From positions 434,001-498,000 of the forward strand of contig JAWKZV010000001.1 of assembly GCA_041395745.1 (NCBI GenBank): a stretch of 64,000 nucleotides of DNA. The letters are read 5' to 3'. The notes beneath the pieces are model-generated. The model saw only the letters and a program-made list of their open reading frames with translations. It did no database searches and was not told the origin of the DNA. A program made the translations under genes and the position numbers. Origin of the DNA: Porticoccus sp041395745 (GTDB lineage Bacteria > Pseudomonadota > Gammaproteobacteria > Pseudomonadales > Porticoccaceae). Shown here piece by piece: positions 16,371 to 25,088 of the stretch; within the stretch, counting starts at the first letter, position 1, and each line of letters begins with the position of its first letter.

Positions 16371-17531
16371 ATGTCCAGACATCAGGCGAAGTCTGTTGAT
16401 GGCCCGCACCCCATGGCCCTGCCGCCGGTGTTGTCCACCGCCCGGGCCCGGGTTGCCATCATGGGCTATCAGCAACCGCTGCTTTACATCAGCACCGAAC
16501 AGCTGCGGTCCAACGCGCGCCGTTTTATGGCCGCCATGCCGCGGGTGAGGCCACATTTTGCTGTCAAATCCAATCCGGACAGACGCGTTCTGGAAGCGTT
16601 TCAGAGTGAGGGGGTTCACTTCGAAATAGCTTCCCGGGCCGAACTGGCCCAGCTGCTGGCTATACGAGTGCCGCCAGACAGTATTTTCTACTCCAATCCC
16701 ATCAAGCCCGAGGACTATATCCGCTACGCCTCCAGCCATGGGGTGCGCTGGTTTGCCGTGGATTCCGTAGCCGAAGTGGACAAGTTGCACCGTTTGGCTC
16801 CCAAATCCAGCCTCTATCTGCGTATCAGTGTCAGCAACCAGGGATCGGCATGGCCGCTGGATTGCAAATTCGGAGTCATCGGCCGGGAGGCTGAGGAGGT
16901 CATGGATGCCTGCATGCAATGGGGTATGGATCTGGCAGGTGTCACTTTTCACGTCGGATCCCAGTGCCTCAACCCCGATAATTGGTTGCAGGGCATACGG
17001 GTGGCCCAAAGTGTGTTCGGGGCCATGCGCCAGCGGGGCTTTCGGCCCCGTCTGCTCAATCTGGGTGGAGGATTTCCGGTGCAGATGTCGCCGGATGTTC
17101 CCCCCATCGGCGAAATCGGTGAACTGATTAACGGGGAACTGGCCGCTATCGACAACGGTATCACCATCATCGCCGAGCCGGGCCGCAATCTGGTGGCGTC
17201 GGCCGGTTGTCTGGTTACCCGGGTGATCGGAACGGCTGTCCGCAACGGTCAGCGCTGGCTGTACCTGGATACTGGTATCTACGGAGGGCTGATGGAATTC
17301 AACGAACGTTTCCGTTATCCCGTCATTACCGACCGCCAGGGCGATCTGGTGAGCTGGACGATTGCGGGCCCCACCTGTGATTCACTGGACGTCTGCTTGC
17401 GCGACCAGTTGTTGCCGGCAGATCTGCAGTCGCAGGATTTGCTGTTCCTGCCGTTTACCGGCGCCTATACCAGTAGTTGCGCTACCCGCTTCAACGGTTT
17501 CCCGCCACCGATGGTGGTGGTGGTCAGCTAA
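16371..17531 (+). CDS. PLP-dependent basic amino acid decarboxylase (ODC/LDC-like, fold type III)
   Basis: 386 aa from ATG 16371, with AGGAGAAGGGG upstream. It is an alanine-racemase-fold decarboxylase. PLP-binding lysine sits in RPHFAVKSNPD, the His face in VTFHVGSQC, the phosphate loop is LLNLGGGFPV and EPGRNLV, and the substrate-side motif GPTCDSLDV carries the catalytic Cys-Asp pair. It ends with GAYTSSCATRFNGF. This matches eukaryotic-type ornithine/lysine decarboxylases, which produce putrescine or cadaverine. Which substrate it prefers cannot be read by eye. Its neighbours, glutaryl-CoA dehydrogenase and the glutamyl-polyamine genes, favour lysine to cadaverine (inference). The stop overlaps the end of gcdH by 4 bases (convergent). 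Confidence 0.88.
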   Translation: MSRHQAKSVDGPHPMALPPVLSTARARVAIMGYQQPLLYISTEQLRSNARRFMAAMPRVRPHFAVKSNPDRRVLEAFQSEGVHFEIASRAELAQLLAIRVPPDSIFYSNPIKPEDYIRYASSHGVRWFAVDSVAEVDKLHRLAPKSSLYLRISVSNQGSAWPLDCKFGVIGREAEEVMDACMQWGMDLAGVTFHVGSQCLNPDNWLQGIRVAQSVFGAMRQRGFRPRLLNLGGGFPVQMSPDVPPIGEIGELINGELAAIDNGITIIAEPGRNLVASAGCLVTRVIGTAVRNGQRWLYLDTGIYGGLMEFNERFRYPVITDRQGDLVSWTIAGPTCDSLDVCLRDQLLPADLQSQDLLFLPFTGAYTSSCATRFNGFPPPMVVVVS

Positions 17532-18721
17532 GAGCCCTGGCCGCTGAATGCCTGAATCCCGGTCTGGGCCCGGCCCAGTATCAGGGCGTGAATATCACTG
17601 GTGCCCTCATAGGTATTCACCACTTCCAGGTTGAGCAGGTGGCGCATCACCGGGAATTCCTCCGAAATGCCGTTGCCGCCGAGCATATCGCGGCTCTTGC
17701 GGGCAATCTCCAGCGCCTTGCCACAGTTGTTGCGTTTTAGCAGTGACACCAGCTCCGCTGACAGTTTGCCTTCATCTTTCAACCGGCCCGCCCGCAGGGC
17801 CCCCTGCAGGGCCAGGCTAATTTCCGTCTGCATGTCGGCCAGTTTGTACTGGATCAGCTGGTTGGCCGCCAGTGGGCGACCGAATTGCTCGCGGTCAAGA
17901 CAGTACTGGCGGGTGGTGTGCCAGCAGGTTTCGGCGGCGCCCATGGCCCCCCAGCAGATGCCGTAGCGGGCGCTGTTCAGGCAAGAGAAAGGGCCTTTTA
18001 ATCCGGATACACCGGGCAGCACGTTTTCTTCAGGAACAAATACATCATCCATGACGATCTCCCCGGTCACGGAGGTGCGCAGAGCCAGCTTACCCTCAAT
18101 TTTCGGGGCGCTGAGACCGGCCATGCCTTTTTCCAGCAGAAAGCCGCGAATGGCTCCGTCGTCGGTTTTCGCCCACACCAGGAACAGGTCGGCGATGGGA
18201 GAGTTGCTGATCCAGGTCTTGTTGCCGCTGAGCCGATAGCCGCCATCGACAGTGCGGGCGCGGCTGGACATGCCGGCTGGGTCGGAACCGGCATTGGGTT
18301 CGGTCAGTCCGAAACAGCCCACCCACTCGCCGCTGGCCAGTCTGGGCAGGTAGTGCCGTTTCTGCTCCTCGCTGCCGAACTGGTCGATAGGAAACATCAC
18401 CAGGCTGGACTGCACGCTCATCAGCGAGCGGTAGCCGGAATCCACCCGCTCGATCTCCCGTGCGATCAGTCCGTAGCTGACATGATTGACACCGGCACAG
18501 CCGAAGTCTTGCAGGGTGCAGCCGAGCAGCCCCAGTTCACCCATTTCGGTGAAGATGGCGCGGTCGGTGTGCTCGTTGCGAAAGGCCTCCCGCACCCGTG
18601 GTAGCAGTTTGTCCTGGGCGTAATGACGGGCGCTGTCGCGGATCTGGCGCTCTTCATCACTGAGCTGTTCCTCAAGCAGGAATGGATCGTCCCAGTGGAA
18701 GGCTGTGGATGGCTTGGCCAT
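17528..18721 (-). CDS. gcdH: Glutaryl-CoA dehydrogenase
   Basis: 397 aa from ATG 18721. It is an acyl-CoA dehydrogenase with the group-specific motifs YRSLMSVQSSLVM (glutaryl-CoA carboxylate-binding region) and VNTYEGTSDIHALILGRAQTG, which holds the catalytic glutamate. FGLTEPNAGSDP is the usual FAD/substrate motif. It oxidises and decarboxylates glutaryl-CoA to crotonyl-CoA, the last specific step of lysine, hydroxylysine and tryptophan catabolism. It lies 52 bases downstream of the aminotransferase gene on the same strand, so the two probably form an operon. Electron transfer partner (ETF) is not encoded in the window. Confidence 0.93.
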   Translation of the reverse strand: MAKPSTAFHWDDPFLLEEQLSDEERQIRDSARHYAQDKLLPRVREAFRNEHTDRAIFTEMGELGLLGCTLQDFGCAGVNHVSYGLIAREIERVDSGYRSLMSVQSSLVMFPIDQFGSEEQKRHYLPRLASGEWVGCFGLTEPNAGSDPAGMSSRARTVDGGYRLSGNKTWISNSPIADLFLVWAKTDDGAIRGFLLEKGMAGLSAPKIEGKLALRTSVTGEIVMDDVFVPEENVLPGVSGLKGPFSCLNSARYGICWGAMGAAETCWHTTRQYCLDREQFGRPLAANQLIQYKLADMQTEISLALQGALRAGRLKDEGKLSAELVSLLKRNNCGKALEIARKSRDMLGGNGISEEFPVMRHLLNLEVVNTYEGTSDIHALILGRAQTGIQAFSGQGS

Positions 18722-18773
18722 GGTTACCTCGCTACTTCAAGAATAGCTCGCCGCAAGTTGTTAAGCCCGCTGC

Positions 18774-20153
18774 TCAGATTCCATAGTGGCTGGCAGTCAG
18801 CTCCAGGGCGCGGCTGGCCCGCTCGATCAGCAGGTCGATTTCCGCGTGACTGCATACCAGTGGCGGGGCGATGATCATGGCGTCACCCACCGCCCGCATT
18901 ACCAGGCCGCTGTCGATACAGAAGTGACGGCACACGGTGCCGGCCTTGCCGCCGTCCTCCAGCCGTGTGCGGCTTGGCTTGTCGCGCACCAACTCCAGAG
19001 CCGCCACCATCCCCCGGCCACGGGTTTCGCCGACAATGGGATGGTCTGCCAGCTCCCGCCAGCGCTGTTGCAGGTAGGGGCCGATGTCATCGGCCACCCG
19101 GTCGATCAGCTTTTCCCGCTCCAGAATGTTGAGTGTGGCCAGTGCCGCGGCACAGGCCGCCGGGTGGCCGCTGTAGGTAAAGCCGTGGCCAAATTCACCG
19201 CCACCGGTGGTCAGCACGTCAGCAACCTTGTCACTCAACAGCACCCCACCGAGGGGCTGGAAGCCGTTGGTGACCGCCTTGGCGAAAGTAATCAGATCCG
19301 GGTTTGTTCCATAGCTTTGCCAGCCGAACAGTCTGCCGGTACGGCCAAAGCCGAAGATCACCTCGTCGCTGATGAACAGAATGTCCCGCTCGGCGAGAAT
19401 GCGACGCACCTCGGGCCAATAGCTCTCTGGTGGCACGATCACCCCGCCAGCTCCCTGGATCGGTTCGGCAATAAAGGCGGCGATGTTGTCCTCGCCCAAT
19501 TCGTCGATGGTGCGCTCCAGATCCCGGGCGGCGCGGATGCCGAACTCCTCTGGCGACAGTCCGCCACCGTCCTTGAACCAGTAGGGTTGGGCAATGTGGT
19601 GCACGTAGGGCAGGGTTTCGAACTGCTTGTGGACAAAGTCGAAGCCGCCGAGGCTGGCGGCAGCGATGGTGCTGCCGTGGTAGGCATTGGTGCGGGATAA
19701 CACGATCCGCTTCTCTGGCCGCTCCAGCAGATCCCAGTAACGGCGCACCAGGCGTAAATTGGTGTCGTTGGCCTCGGAGCCGGAATTGGTGAAAAACACC
19801 CGGTTGAAATTGGCTGGGGCCAGTTCCGCCAGCCGTGCCGCCAGGGTTACAGCGGGCTCATTGGCGCACTGGAAGAAGTTATTGTAGAAGGGCAGGGTGC
19901 TGAGCTGGTGCCGCACCGCCTCGACAATCTCGGGCTGGCTGTAGCCCAGGTTGCAGCACCACAGGCCGGACATGCCGTCGAGAATGCGGTTGCCGTCGGT
20001 GTCCTCAATATAGACGCCCTCGGCGCGGCTGATGATACGCCCGGGATTGGCGGCGTAGTCCTGAAAGTCCGTGAAAGGATGCAGGTGATGGGCGGCATCC
20101 TGGTTCTGGAGCTGCCGGGTACGGCTGTGTTGGTCAGCTGTATTTGACGTCAT
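18774..20153 (-). CDS. spuC: Class III aminotransferase, SpuC-like (polyamine/omega-amino acid)
   Basis: 459 aa from ATG 20153. Motifs: GMSGLWCCNLGYSQPEIVEA, NSGSEANDTNLRLVRRYWD, RTNAYHGSTIAAASLGG, VIVPPESYWPEVRRI followed by ISDEVIFGFGRTGRLFG, and PLP-lysine in LITFAKAVTNGFQPLGGVLLSD. These match putrescine/cadaverine-pyruvate aminotransferases of the SpuC group and beta-alanine-pyruvate relatives. In polyamine breakdown it converts the diamine or its product to an aldehyde. Its neighbours are gcdH, PuuA-like and PuuD-like genes. The exact amine is uncertain. Confidence 0.88.
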   Translation of the reverse strand: MTSNTADQHSRTRQLQNQDAAHHLHPFTDFQDYAANPGRIISRAEGVYIEDTDGNRILDGMSGLWCCNLGYSQPEIVEAVRHQLSTLPFYNNFFQCANEPAVTLAARLAELAPANFNRVFFTNSGSEANDTNLRLVRRYWDLLERPEKRIVLSRTNAYHGSTIAAASLGGFDFVHKQFETLPYVHHIAQPYWFKDGGGLSPEEFGIRAARDLERTIDELGEDNIAAFIAEPIQGAGGVIVPPESYWPEVRRILAERDILFISDEVIFGFGRTGRLFGWQSYGTNPDLITFAKAVTNGFQPLGGVLLSDKVADVLTTGGGEFGHGFTYSGHPAACAAALATLNILEREKLIDRVADDIGPYLQQRWRELADHPIVGETRGRGMVAALELVRDKPSRTRLEDGGKAGTVCRHFCIDSGLVMRAVGDAMIIAPPLVCSHAEIDLLIERASRALELTASHYGI

Positions 20154-20213
20154 AATGATCTCCTGTCACTCCCGCAGGGTTATTCACTTTTCATCAAGAC
20201 CCTGTTAACACTA

Positions 20214-20350
20214 GCAGCCTATTGAAAAACTATCTGCGTGGCTTCTGCGTCGTTAACATTGAACTCAAAATGCTCATTTATGATGTATAAACTCCGCTTT
20301 TTCGTTCAATGTTGCCTGGCCGGCCTCGAAAACGTTTTTCACTAGGCTGC
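20214..20350. repeat. MITE-like palindromic element, 137 bp
   Basis: The ends are inverted repeats of 17 bp with one mismatch: GCAGCCTATTGAAAAAC at 20214-20230 and the complement of GTTTTTCACTAGGCTGC at 20334-20350. A second, inner perfect 10-bp inverted repeat is AACATTGAAC at 20255-20264 against GTTCAATGTT at 20304-20313. No reading frame is present. The nested palindrome, short size and location in a shared promoter region fit a non-autonomous mobile element or REP/ERIC-type repeat. No clear target duplication was seen at the ends. Confidence 0.65.
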
Positions 20351-20444
20351 ATGTCTATGGGAATTTCAGCATGAAATGGTCGGGTCGTCTCCACCCCAAT
20401 GGGGGAGGGGGAATCCGTGGTAGTAACAGGCAAAGGATGAAGAG

Positions 20445-21218
20445 ATGAGTCAGCGGCAATGGCCGGTGGTGGGGGTGCCCTGTGATGTCTACTGGCATGG
20501 TCTCCACCCGCAGCACGGTTGTGGTGAAAAATATCTCAATGCCCTTGCCCATGGCGCCGGGGTACGACCGGTTCTGTTACCCGCTGTGGGAGGCGGTACG
20601 GATTTGGCGCCACTTGCCGATATCTGCACCCCGGATGAGGTACTGGACAGCCTCAACGGTCTGTTTCTGACCGGTAATATTTCCAATGTGAACCCGGTGT
20701 TTTACGGCGAACAGAGTCCTCCCGGCAATCTGCTTGATCCCCAGCGGGATGCCTCCACACTGCCGCTGATACGTCGCGCCATTGAACGGGATATCCCTAT
20801 CTTCGCTGTTTGCCGTGGATTTCAGGAATTGAACGTGGCCCTGGGCGGTACACTGTACCAGCGGGTTCACGAAGTGCCCGGTATGATGGACCACCGGGAG
20901 GACAGCAGCCTGCCCAGGGAAGGACAGTACGACTACGCCCACGAAATCCACCTTGCCCAAGGTGGATTGCTGCGGGAGTTGGCCGGGGTGGAGCGGGTGC
21001 AGGTGAATTCCGTGCACGGTCAGGGCATTCATCGTCTGGCAGATAGGCTGGCAGTCGAGGCATCGGCCCCGGACGGCCTGATCGAAGCTGTGCGCCTGTC
21101 AGATCCGGACCGTTTTGTCCTCGGTGTGCAGTTCCACCCGGAGTGGCAGTATCAGCGCGATCCTTTCTACAGCGCCTTGTTTGAGGCCTTCGGTGAAGCG
21201 ATTCGGGCACGCCTTTGA
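20445..21218 (+). CDS. puuD: Class I glutamine amidotransferase, PuuD-like gamma-glutamyl hydrolase
   Basis: 257 aa from ATG 20445, with AAGGATGAAGAG upstream. It contains the nucleophile elbow PIFAVCRGFQELNVALGGTLYQ with catalytic Cys, the conserved SVHGQGIHRLADRL segment, and the His-x-Glu pair in VLGVQFHPEWQ. This is the peptidase C26 type of E. coli PuuD and YvdE-like proteins, which cleave gamma-glutamyl-GABA (or gamma-glutamyl-aminovalerate) to release glutamate and the free amino acid. It is divergent from the aminotransferase and 76 bases upstream of the ligase gene. Confidence 0.9.
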   Translation: MSQRQWPVVGVPCDVYWHGLHPQHGCGEKYLNALAHGAGVRPVLLPAVGGGTDLAPLADICTPDEVLDSLNGLFLTGNISNVNPVFYGEQSPPGNLLDPQRDASTLPLIRRAIERDIPIFAVCRGFQELNVALGGTLYQRVHEVPGMMDHREDSSLPREGQYDYAHEIHLAQGGLLRELAGVERVQVNSVHGQGIHRLADRLAVEASAPDGLIEAVRLSDPDRFVLGVQFHPEWQYQRDPFYSALFEAFGEAIRARL

Positions 21219-21294
21219 ACGGGCTGTAGCCCATTCGCTGGGCTAACATTGCTGATAGGACGTATCCAAACCTGAGAGATGGAGGTTATCTGTC

Positions 21295-22647
21295 GTGACA
21301 CATCCAGCCCAACAGGCCGTTCTGGCGTTTCTCGATGCCCACCCGGAAATCGATACTTTTGAGGCCCTGCTGCCCGATCTGAATGGCCGGTTGCGGGGTA
21401 AGTGGCTGTCAAGGGATCATCTGGAACAGGCCTTCCGGGGCGGTTTGAAACTGCCATTGACCACCCTCGGCTTTGATATCTGGGGGCGCGATCCCGAGAG
21501 CTGGGTGTTTGAATCCGGCGATGCAGACGGTATCTGTTTCGCCGATGCAGCTACCCTGGCGCCGGTGCCGTGGATGTCTGCCACTACCGGCCAGCTGCTG
21601 ATGTCCCTGCGTCTCCCCGACGGCCAACCCTGTGGCTACGATCCCCGTGACTTGCTGCGCGGCATACAGGAACGGCTTTTGACACTGGGATTCACACCGG
21701 TGGTGGCCCTGGAAATGGAGTTTTACCTGTTTGATGCCGAGCGCGATGCCTTTGGTCGTCCCACCCACAGCCAGCGGGCTATCGACGGTGGCCCGGCGGT
21801 GGGCGGTCAGACCTACAGCATGGACCAGCTGGAGGAAGTCGCACCGCTGATGCGAGCCATCCGCGAGGCCTGTACAGCACAGCAGTTGCCGGTGGATACC
21901 CTGATCGCCGAAGCGGCACCATCCCAGTACGAAATCAATCTCTATCACGGCAGCGATGCGCTGCTGGCGGCGGACCACGGCCTGATGTTGCAGCGGCTGA
22001 TTCGTGGTGTAGCGCGACAGCACGGCAAGCTGGCGACCTTTATGGCCAAGCCTTTCGGGGAGTTAGCAGGCAACGGTATGCACGTGCATTGCAGCCTCCT
22101 CGATCGGCAGGGCAACAATGTCTTTGATAACGGCACGGAACAGGGCAGCGAGTTGCTGTCCCAGGCGATAGCCGGTTGCCTGGCGTCCATGGCCGATGCC
22201 ATGGCAATCTTTGCCCCCAACATCAATGCCTGCCGGCGTTTCCAGTTGGGCAGCCACGCGCCTTTGGCCGCCAGTTGGGGTTATGAAAATCGCACGGTGG
22301 CACTACGCATTCCCACCGGAAATACCCGGGATCGACGTATCGAGCACCGGGTGGCCGGCGCGGATGCCAATCCGTATCTGGCGGTGGCGGCAATACTGGC
22401 GGGTATGTTGTACGGCATCGAACAGAAACTATCTCCGCCGCCGGAGACCGAGGGGGATGCCTACCGGCAACACGGTGTAGACCTGCCCCGCTATCTGCCG
22501 GATTCCCTGCAGCAACTGCAGCAGTCCCCATTTATTGGTGAATATTTCGGCAGCGAATTCAAACGGGTTTTCCTGGCCGCGAAGGAGCAGGAACTGGCAG
22601 AGTTCGATCGCCGGGTTACCACTCTCGAATACGACGCCTACCTCTGA
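21295..22647 (+). CDS. puuA: Glutamine-synthetase-family gamma-glutamylpolyamine synthetase
   Basis: 450 aa from a GTG start with GGAGG nine bases upstream. The glutamine synthetase fold shows ALEMEFYLFD (metal-binding Glu), AEAAPSQYEINLYH, AKPFGELAGNGMHVHCSL (ATP/metal loop), and the C-terminal NRTVALRIPTGNTRDRRIEHR and AGADANPYLAVAAILAGM. The GNGMHVHCS variant and the short N-terminal domain distinguish PuuA/PauA-type ligases from GlnA, which glutamylate putrescine or related amines using ATP. The first ~20 residues contain IDTFEALLPDLNGRLRGK, a family motif. Its 3' end overlaps the LuxR-type gene by 10 bases, tail to tail. Confidence 0.9.
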   Translation: MTHPAQQAVLAFLDAHPEIDTFEALLPDLNGRLRGKWLSRDHLEQAFRGGLKLPLTTLGFDIWGRDPESWVFESGDADGICFADAATLAPVPWMSATTGQLLMSLRLPDGQPCGYDPRDLLRGIQERLLTLGFTPVVALEMEFYLFDAERDAFGRPTHSQRAIDGGPAVGGQTYSMDQLEEVAPLMRAIREACTAQQLPVDTLIAEAAPSQYEINLYHGSDALLAADHGLMLQRLIRGVARQHGKLATFMAKPFGELAGNGMHVHCSLLDRQGNNVFDNGTEQGSELLSQAIAGCLASMADAMAIFAPNINACRRFQLGSHAPLAASWGYENRTVALRIPTGNTRDRRIEHRVAGADANPYLAVAAILAGMLYGIEQKLSPPPETEGDAYRQHGVDLPRYLPDSLQQLQQSPFIGEYFGSEFKRVFLAAKEQELAEFDRRVTTLEYDAYL

Positions 22648-23483
22648 ATCTCCGCACTGTTTTTGTCCTGATAGCCCTGCAGCGGATCACCCTGTTGAGT
22701 TGACGTCATACTCGACAGGGCATCGATAAACAGATGGAACAACTCCGCCTGGGAAGAAATGTCCAGTTTCGCGTAGCTGTGTTTGCGGTGCAGCTTCACG
22801 GTTTCCGGGGAGATCGAGAGCTTGCGGGCGATGGATTTGGTGGAGTGTCCATGCAGGAACAGCTGGATAACCTGGGCTTCCCGCTCGGTCAGTATCGAGG
22901 TGCCAAAATAGTCCAGTGCCGTGGCCAGCGAATGGTGCAGGTGGTTTTCTCGTCTTTGTTCAGGGGCAGTTCTCAGCCAATGCTGCCGGCAGAGGGCCTC
23001 AACCACCGGCTCGATATCCTGTAACAGTCGCTGCTGGTGCCGGTCGAAGCGGCGGTGGTGCTCATTCCTGCCCAGTGAAATATTCAGTAGTTCGCCATCC
23101 AGCTGAAACAGATACCCGCATTCGTCGATCAGGCCGGTCTGGCGAAAATAGTTTTTGTAGTATTCGCTGTTACGAAAACCTTCAGGAGCCAGTTCGTCGA
23201 GGCGGTAGTAACCATATCGGCCCTGTTGTGCCGCGCGGTAACAGGGGTCCAGCAGGTAGGCGCTTTTCAGGAAAAGAGCGATATGGGTAGGGCGGTTGGC
23301 GGGGGGCAGGTCGTTGTAGTTAAGCCGGGGTGGCTGTTGTCGCGGGTAGTGAAGAATGACGCCGTTATCGATCGGTAGCAGTTTTTTCAGACACGCCATC
23401 AACTGCTCAAAAAAACTGTCCAGTCCGATATGGACAATAACCGGCGTCAGGCAATTTGAGTATTCAGTGATGGAAATGGCCAT
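22638..23483 (-). CDS. LuxR-type (GerE HTH) transcriptional regulator
   Basis: 281 aa from ATG 23483. The C-terminal ~65 residues are a GerE helix-turn-helix: LTEREAQVIQLFLHGHSTKSIARKL followed by SISPETVKLHRKHSYAKLDI. The ~190-residue N-terminal part (LLPIDNGVILHYPR..., SAYLLDPCYRAAQQGRYG) resembles a GAF-like sensory region and lacks receiver or autoinducer-binding hallmarks I can point to. It is convergent with puuA. Regulators of this kind are often encoded beside glutamyl-polyamine genes, so control of the polyamine/lysine cluster is plausible (inference). Confidence 0.85.
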   Translation of the reverse strand: MAISITEYSNCLTPVIVHIGLDSFFEQLMACLKKLLPIDNGVILHYPRQQPPRLNYNDLPPANRPTHIALFLKSAYLLDPCYRAAQQGRYGYYRLDELAPEGFRNSEYYKNYFRQTGLIDECGYLFQLDGELLNISLGRNEHHRRFDRHQQRLLQDIEPVVEALCRQHWLRTAPEQRRENHLHHSLATALDYFGTSILTEREAQVIQLFLHGHSTKSIARKLSISPETVKLHRKHSYAKLDISSQAELFHLFIDALSSMTSTQQGDPLQGYQDKNSAEIQR

Positions 23484-23565
23484 CGCGAATGTCCCTGTTC
23501 TCTCTGCTTAAATACTAGCGGGTGGAGAACAGGGGGGAAACTGCCAGCGACGGCTTTACCTGCTG

Positions 23566-24609
23566 TCAGAAGCGGATCGCCTTGCCCAGGTTGAGGCTGA
23601 CGCGCCAGTCCGGTTCCGCCTGAATGCCGTTCAGGTTTTCCAACACGGGAATTCCCGCGGCCAGTGCCACAGACCAGTGGTTCGGCAGAGCGGTTCTCAA
23701 TCCCAGGGTGGCGTAGATCAGGTTGCCGCCGGTGTTGTTATCGTCGCTGCCGTGAATATCCACCTTGTCACGCCACTCGCCGTTCAGTTCAACTACCAGC
23801 GAGGTGGTGGAGAGCAGCCCGTATCCTGGCGAGTGATGTTCTCCGCTGTGGTGGCCATGTTCGTGCTGGTGCCCCGGCAGCAGGGGGCGCGAAAGAGACA
23901 CATCGTAATTCAGGGCATTGCCCAGGTCGGTGTGCTGGGTACCTTCCGAGGCCAGTGTGGCCAGCAGGCTGCCCTCCAGGGTCCACAGTGTCCAGCGCTG
24001 GCTGGCGGCAACACCGATCAGACCGTCGAAAGAGCCCGAGCCCGGTTGGTGTTCCGCTTCGTAACTCTCCCCGTTATTGTTCTTGCGATTGGTTTTGCCC
24101 GTCGGGAGTTTCAGTCCGGTGTAAACGGAAGCCAGGCGCAGCCCATCAGTACTTTGATAAAACTGGTATTGGCTGTAGATCGTCAGATCTCCCCAGCCGG
24201 AAGCATCGCCCAGCGATTCCGCTCCCGCCTCATCTTCATGGTCGTCTTCATCGTGGTGATGGGGGGCCTGAAACACATTGTTTCGGCTGATAAAGGGCAG
24301 GGAAAAACCCAGGGTGAGCTTCTCCGTTTGTCCCCAGGCGAGGCTCAGGGCGTCAACGGACATGTAGTCCACGCTGTGTACATCCTGGCCTTCCAGGTGG
24401 GCCAGCTTGTCTTTGGGGAGGCTGTCGTTTTTCAGGTATTCGTGCTTGAACGACAGGCTGAGTACGTCTTTCGGCAGCACCTGTGCGGACAGGCCGACAA
24501 TGGCTGCACTGGAACCGTTGTTGATTGACAAAGACGGGTGATCCGCGAGGGCGGGAGTGACGACAAGTGCCAGGCCGAGTGCGATCAGGGGCTTGCAGGG
24601 TAGGCCCAT
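23566..24609 (-). CDS. Outer-membrane beta-barrel protein with His-rich loops, 347 aa
   Basis: A longer in-frame extension exists, but ATG 24609 gives a proper Sec signal peptide (MGLPCKPLIALGLALVVTPALA). The mature protein alternates amphipathic strands and ends in aromatic Phe, typical of an outer-membrane barrel. It resembles the meta-pathway/transporter barrel group (PF13557-like) by eye. Two loops are strikingly His/Asp/Glu-rich: FQAPHHHDEDDHEDEAG and HQHEHGHHSGEHHSPGYG. These could bind zinc, copper or nickel. The gene is divergent from the diguanylate cyclase gene. No transport system adjoins it, so the role stays open. Confidence 0.7.
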   Translation of the reverse strand: MGLPCKPLIALGLALVVTPALADHPSLSINNGSSAAIVGLSAQVLPKDVLSLSFKHEYLKNDSLPKDKLAHLEGQDVHSVDYMSVDALSLAWGQTEKLTLGFSLPFISRNNVFQAPHHHDEDDHEDEAGAESLGDASGWGDLTIYSQYQFYQSTDGLRLASVYTGLKLPTGKTNRKNNNGESYEAEHQPGSGSFDGLIGVAASQRWTLWTLEGSLLATLASEGTQHTDLGNALNYDVSLSRPLLPGHQHEHGHHSGEHHSPGYGLLSTTSLVVELNGEWRDKVDIHGSDDNNTGGNLIYATLGLRTALPNHWSVALAAGIPVLENLNGIQAEPDWRVSLNLGKAIRF

Positions 24610-25088
24610 GGTGGGAAGGGTCCTTGTAGTAACCGGGAAAATTGGCGCGGATTGTAGGAGGACTGTCCGGCAGGAGGAATGCGACAAATTGTCGCACCCT
24701 GGCGTTGATTTTTTGGGTTTGTGAAGTCCGCCTCCTGGGAGGCAGGCTGCTCGGTTGCAGCATCTGCAGAAGCGGTTATCATGGGCTGACACGGATGTTG
24801 GACCGTTGAATACGCTGGCGTCGGGCCGTAGATAGCCTGACGCCACAGAGAGAAAATCGGGCGGACCGATATCCGGTGTCCGGGAGTGCTGACCTGCTCC
24901 CGTGTGGGGCTTACCCCGCAGGTACTATTGCCCGGTAAGGTGATGTGCAGCTCCCCCGTCTTTTGTTTCTTTTGCTCTTCAGTCCACACGGACAATCAGG
25001 AAATAAAACAACAGGATGTTCAATATCTGCTTTGGCTCAGGACCAAAGCAATTGCATTGTTTTTTTGCTGGGAAAGGTGGGCTGATCG
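24610..25088. other. 479-bp divergent intergenic region with three consecutive hairpins
   Basis: No gene is supported here. Three hairpins stand in a row: ATCGG/CCGAT at 24856-24870, CGGGAG/CTCCCG at 24881-24902 and TGTGGGG/CCCCGCA (one G-T pair) at 24903-24920. A pyrimidine-rich stretch follows (about 24951-24979). I do not recognise a known riboswitch class. Promoters for both flanking genes must lie here. Confidence 0.5.
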
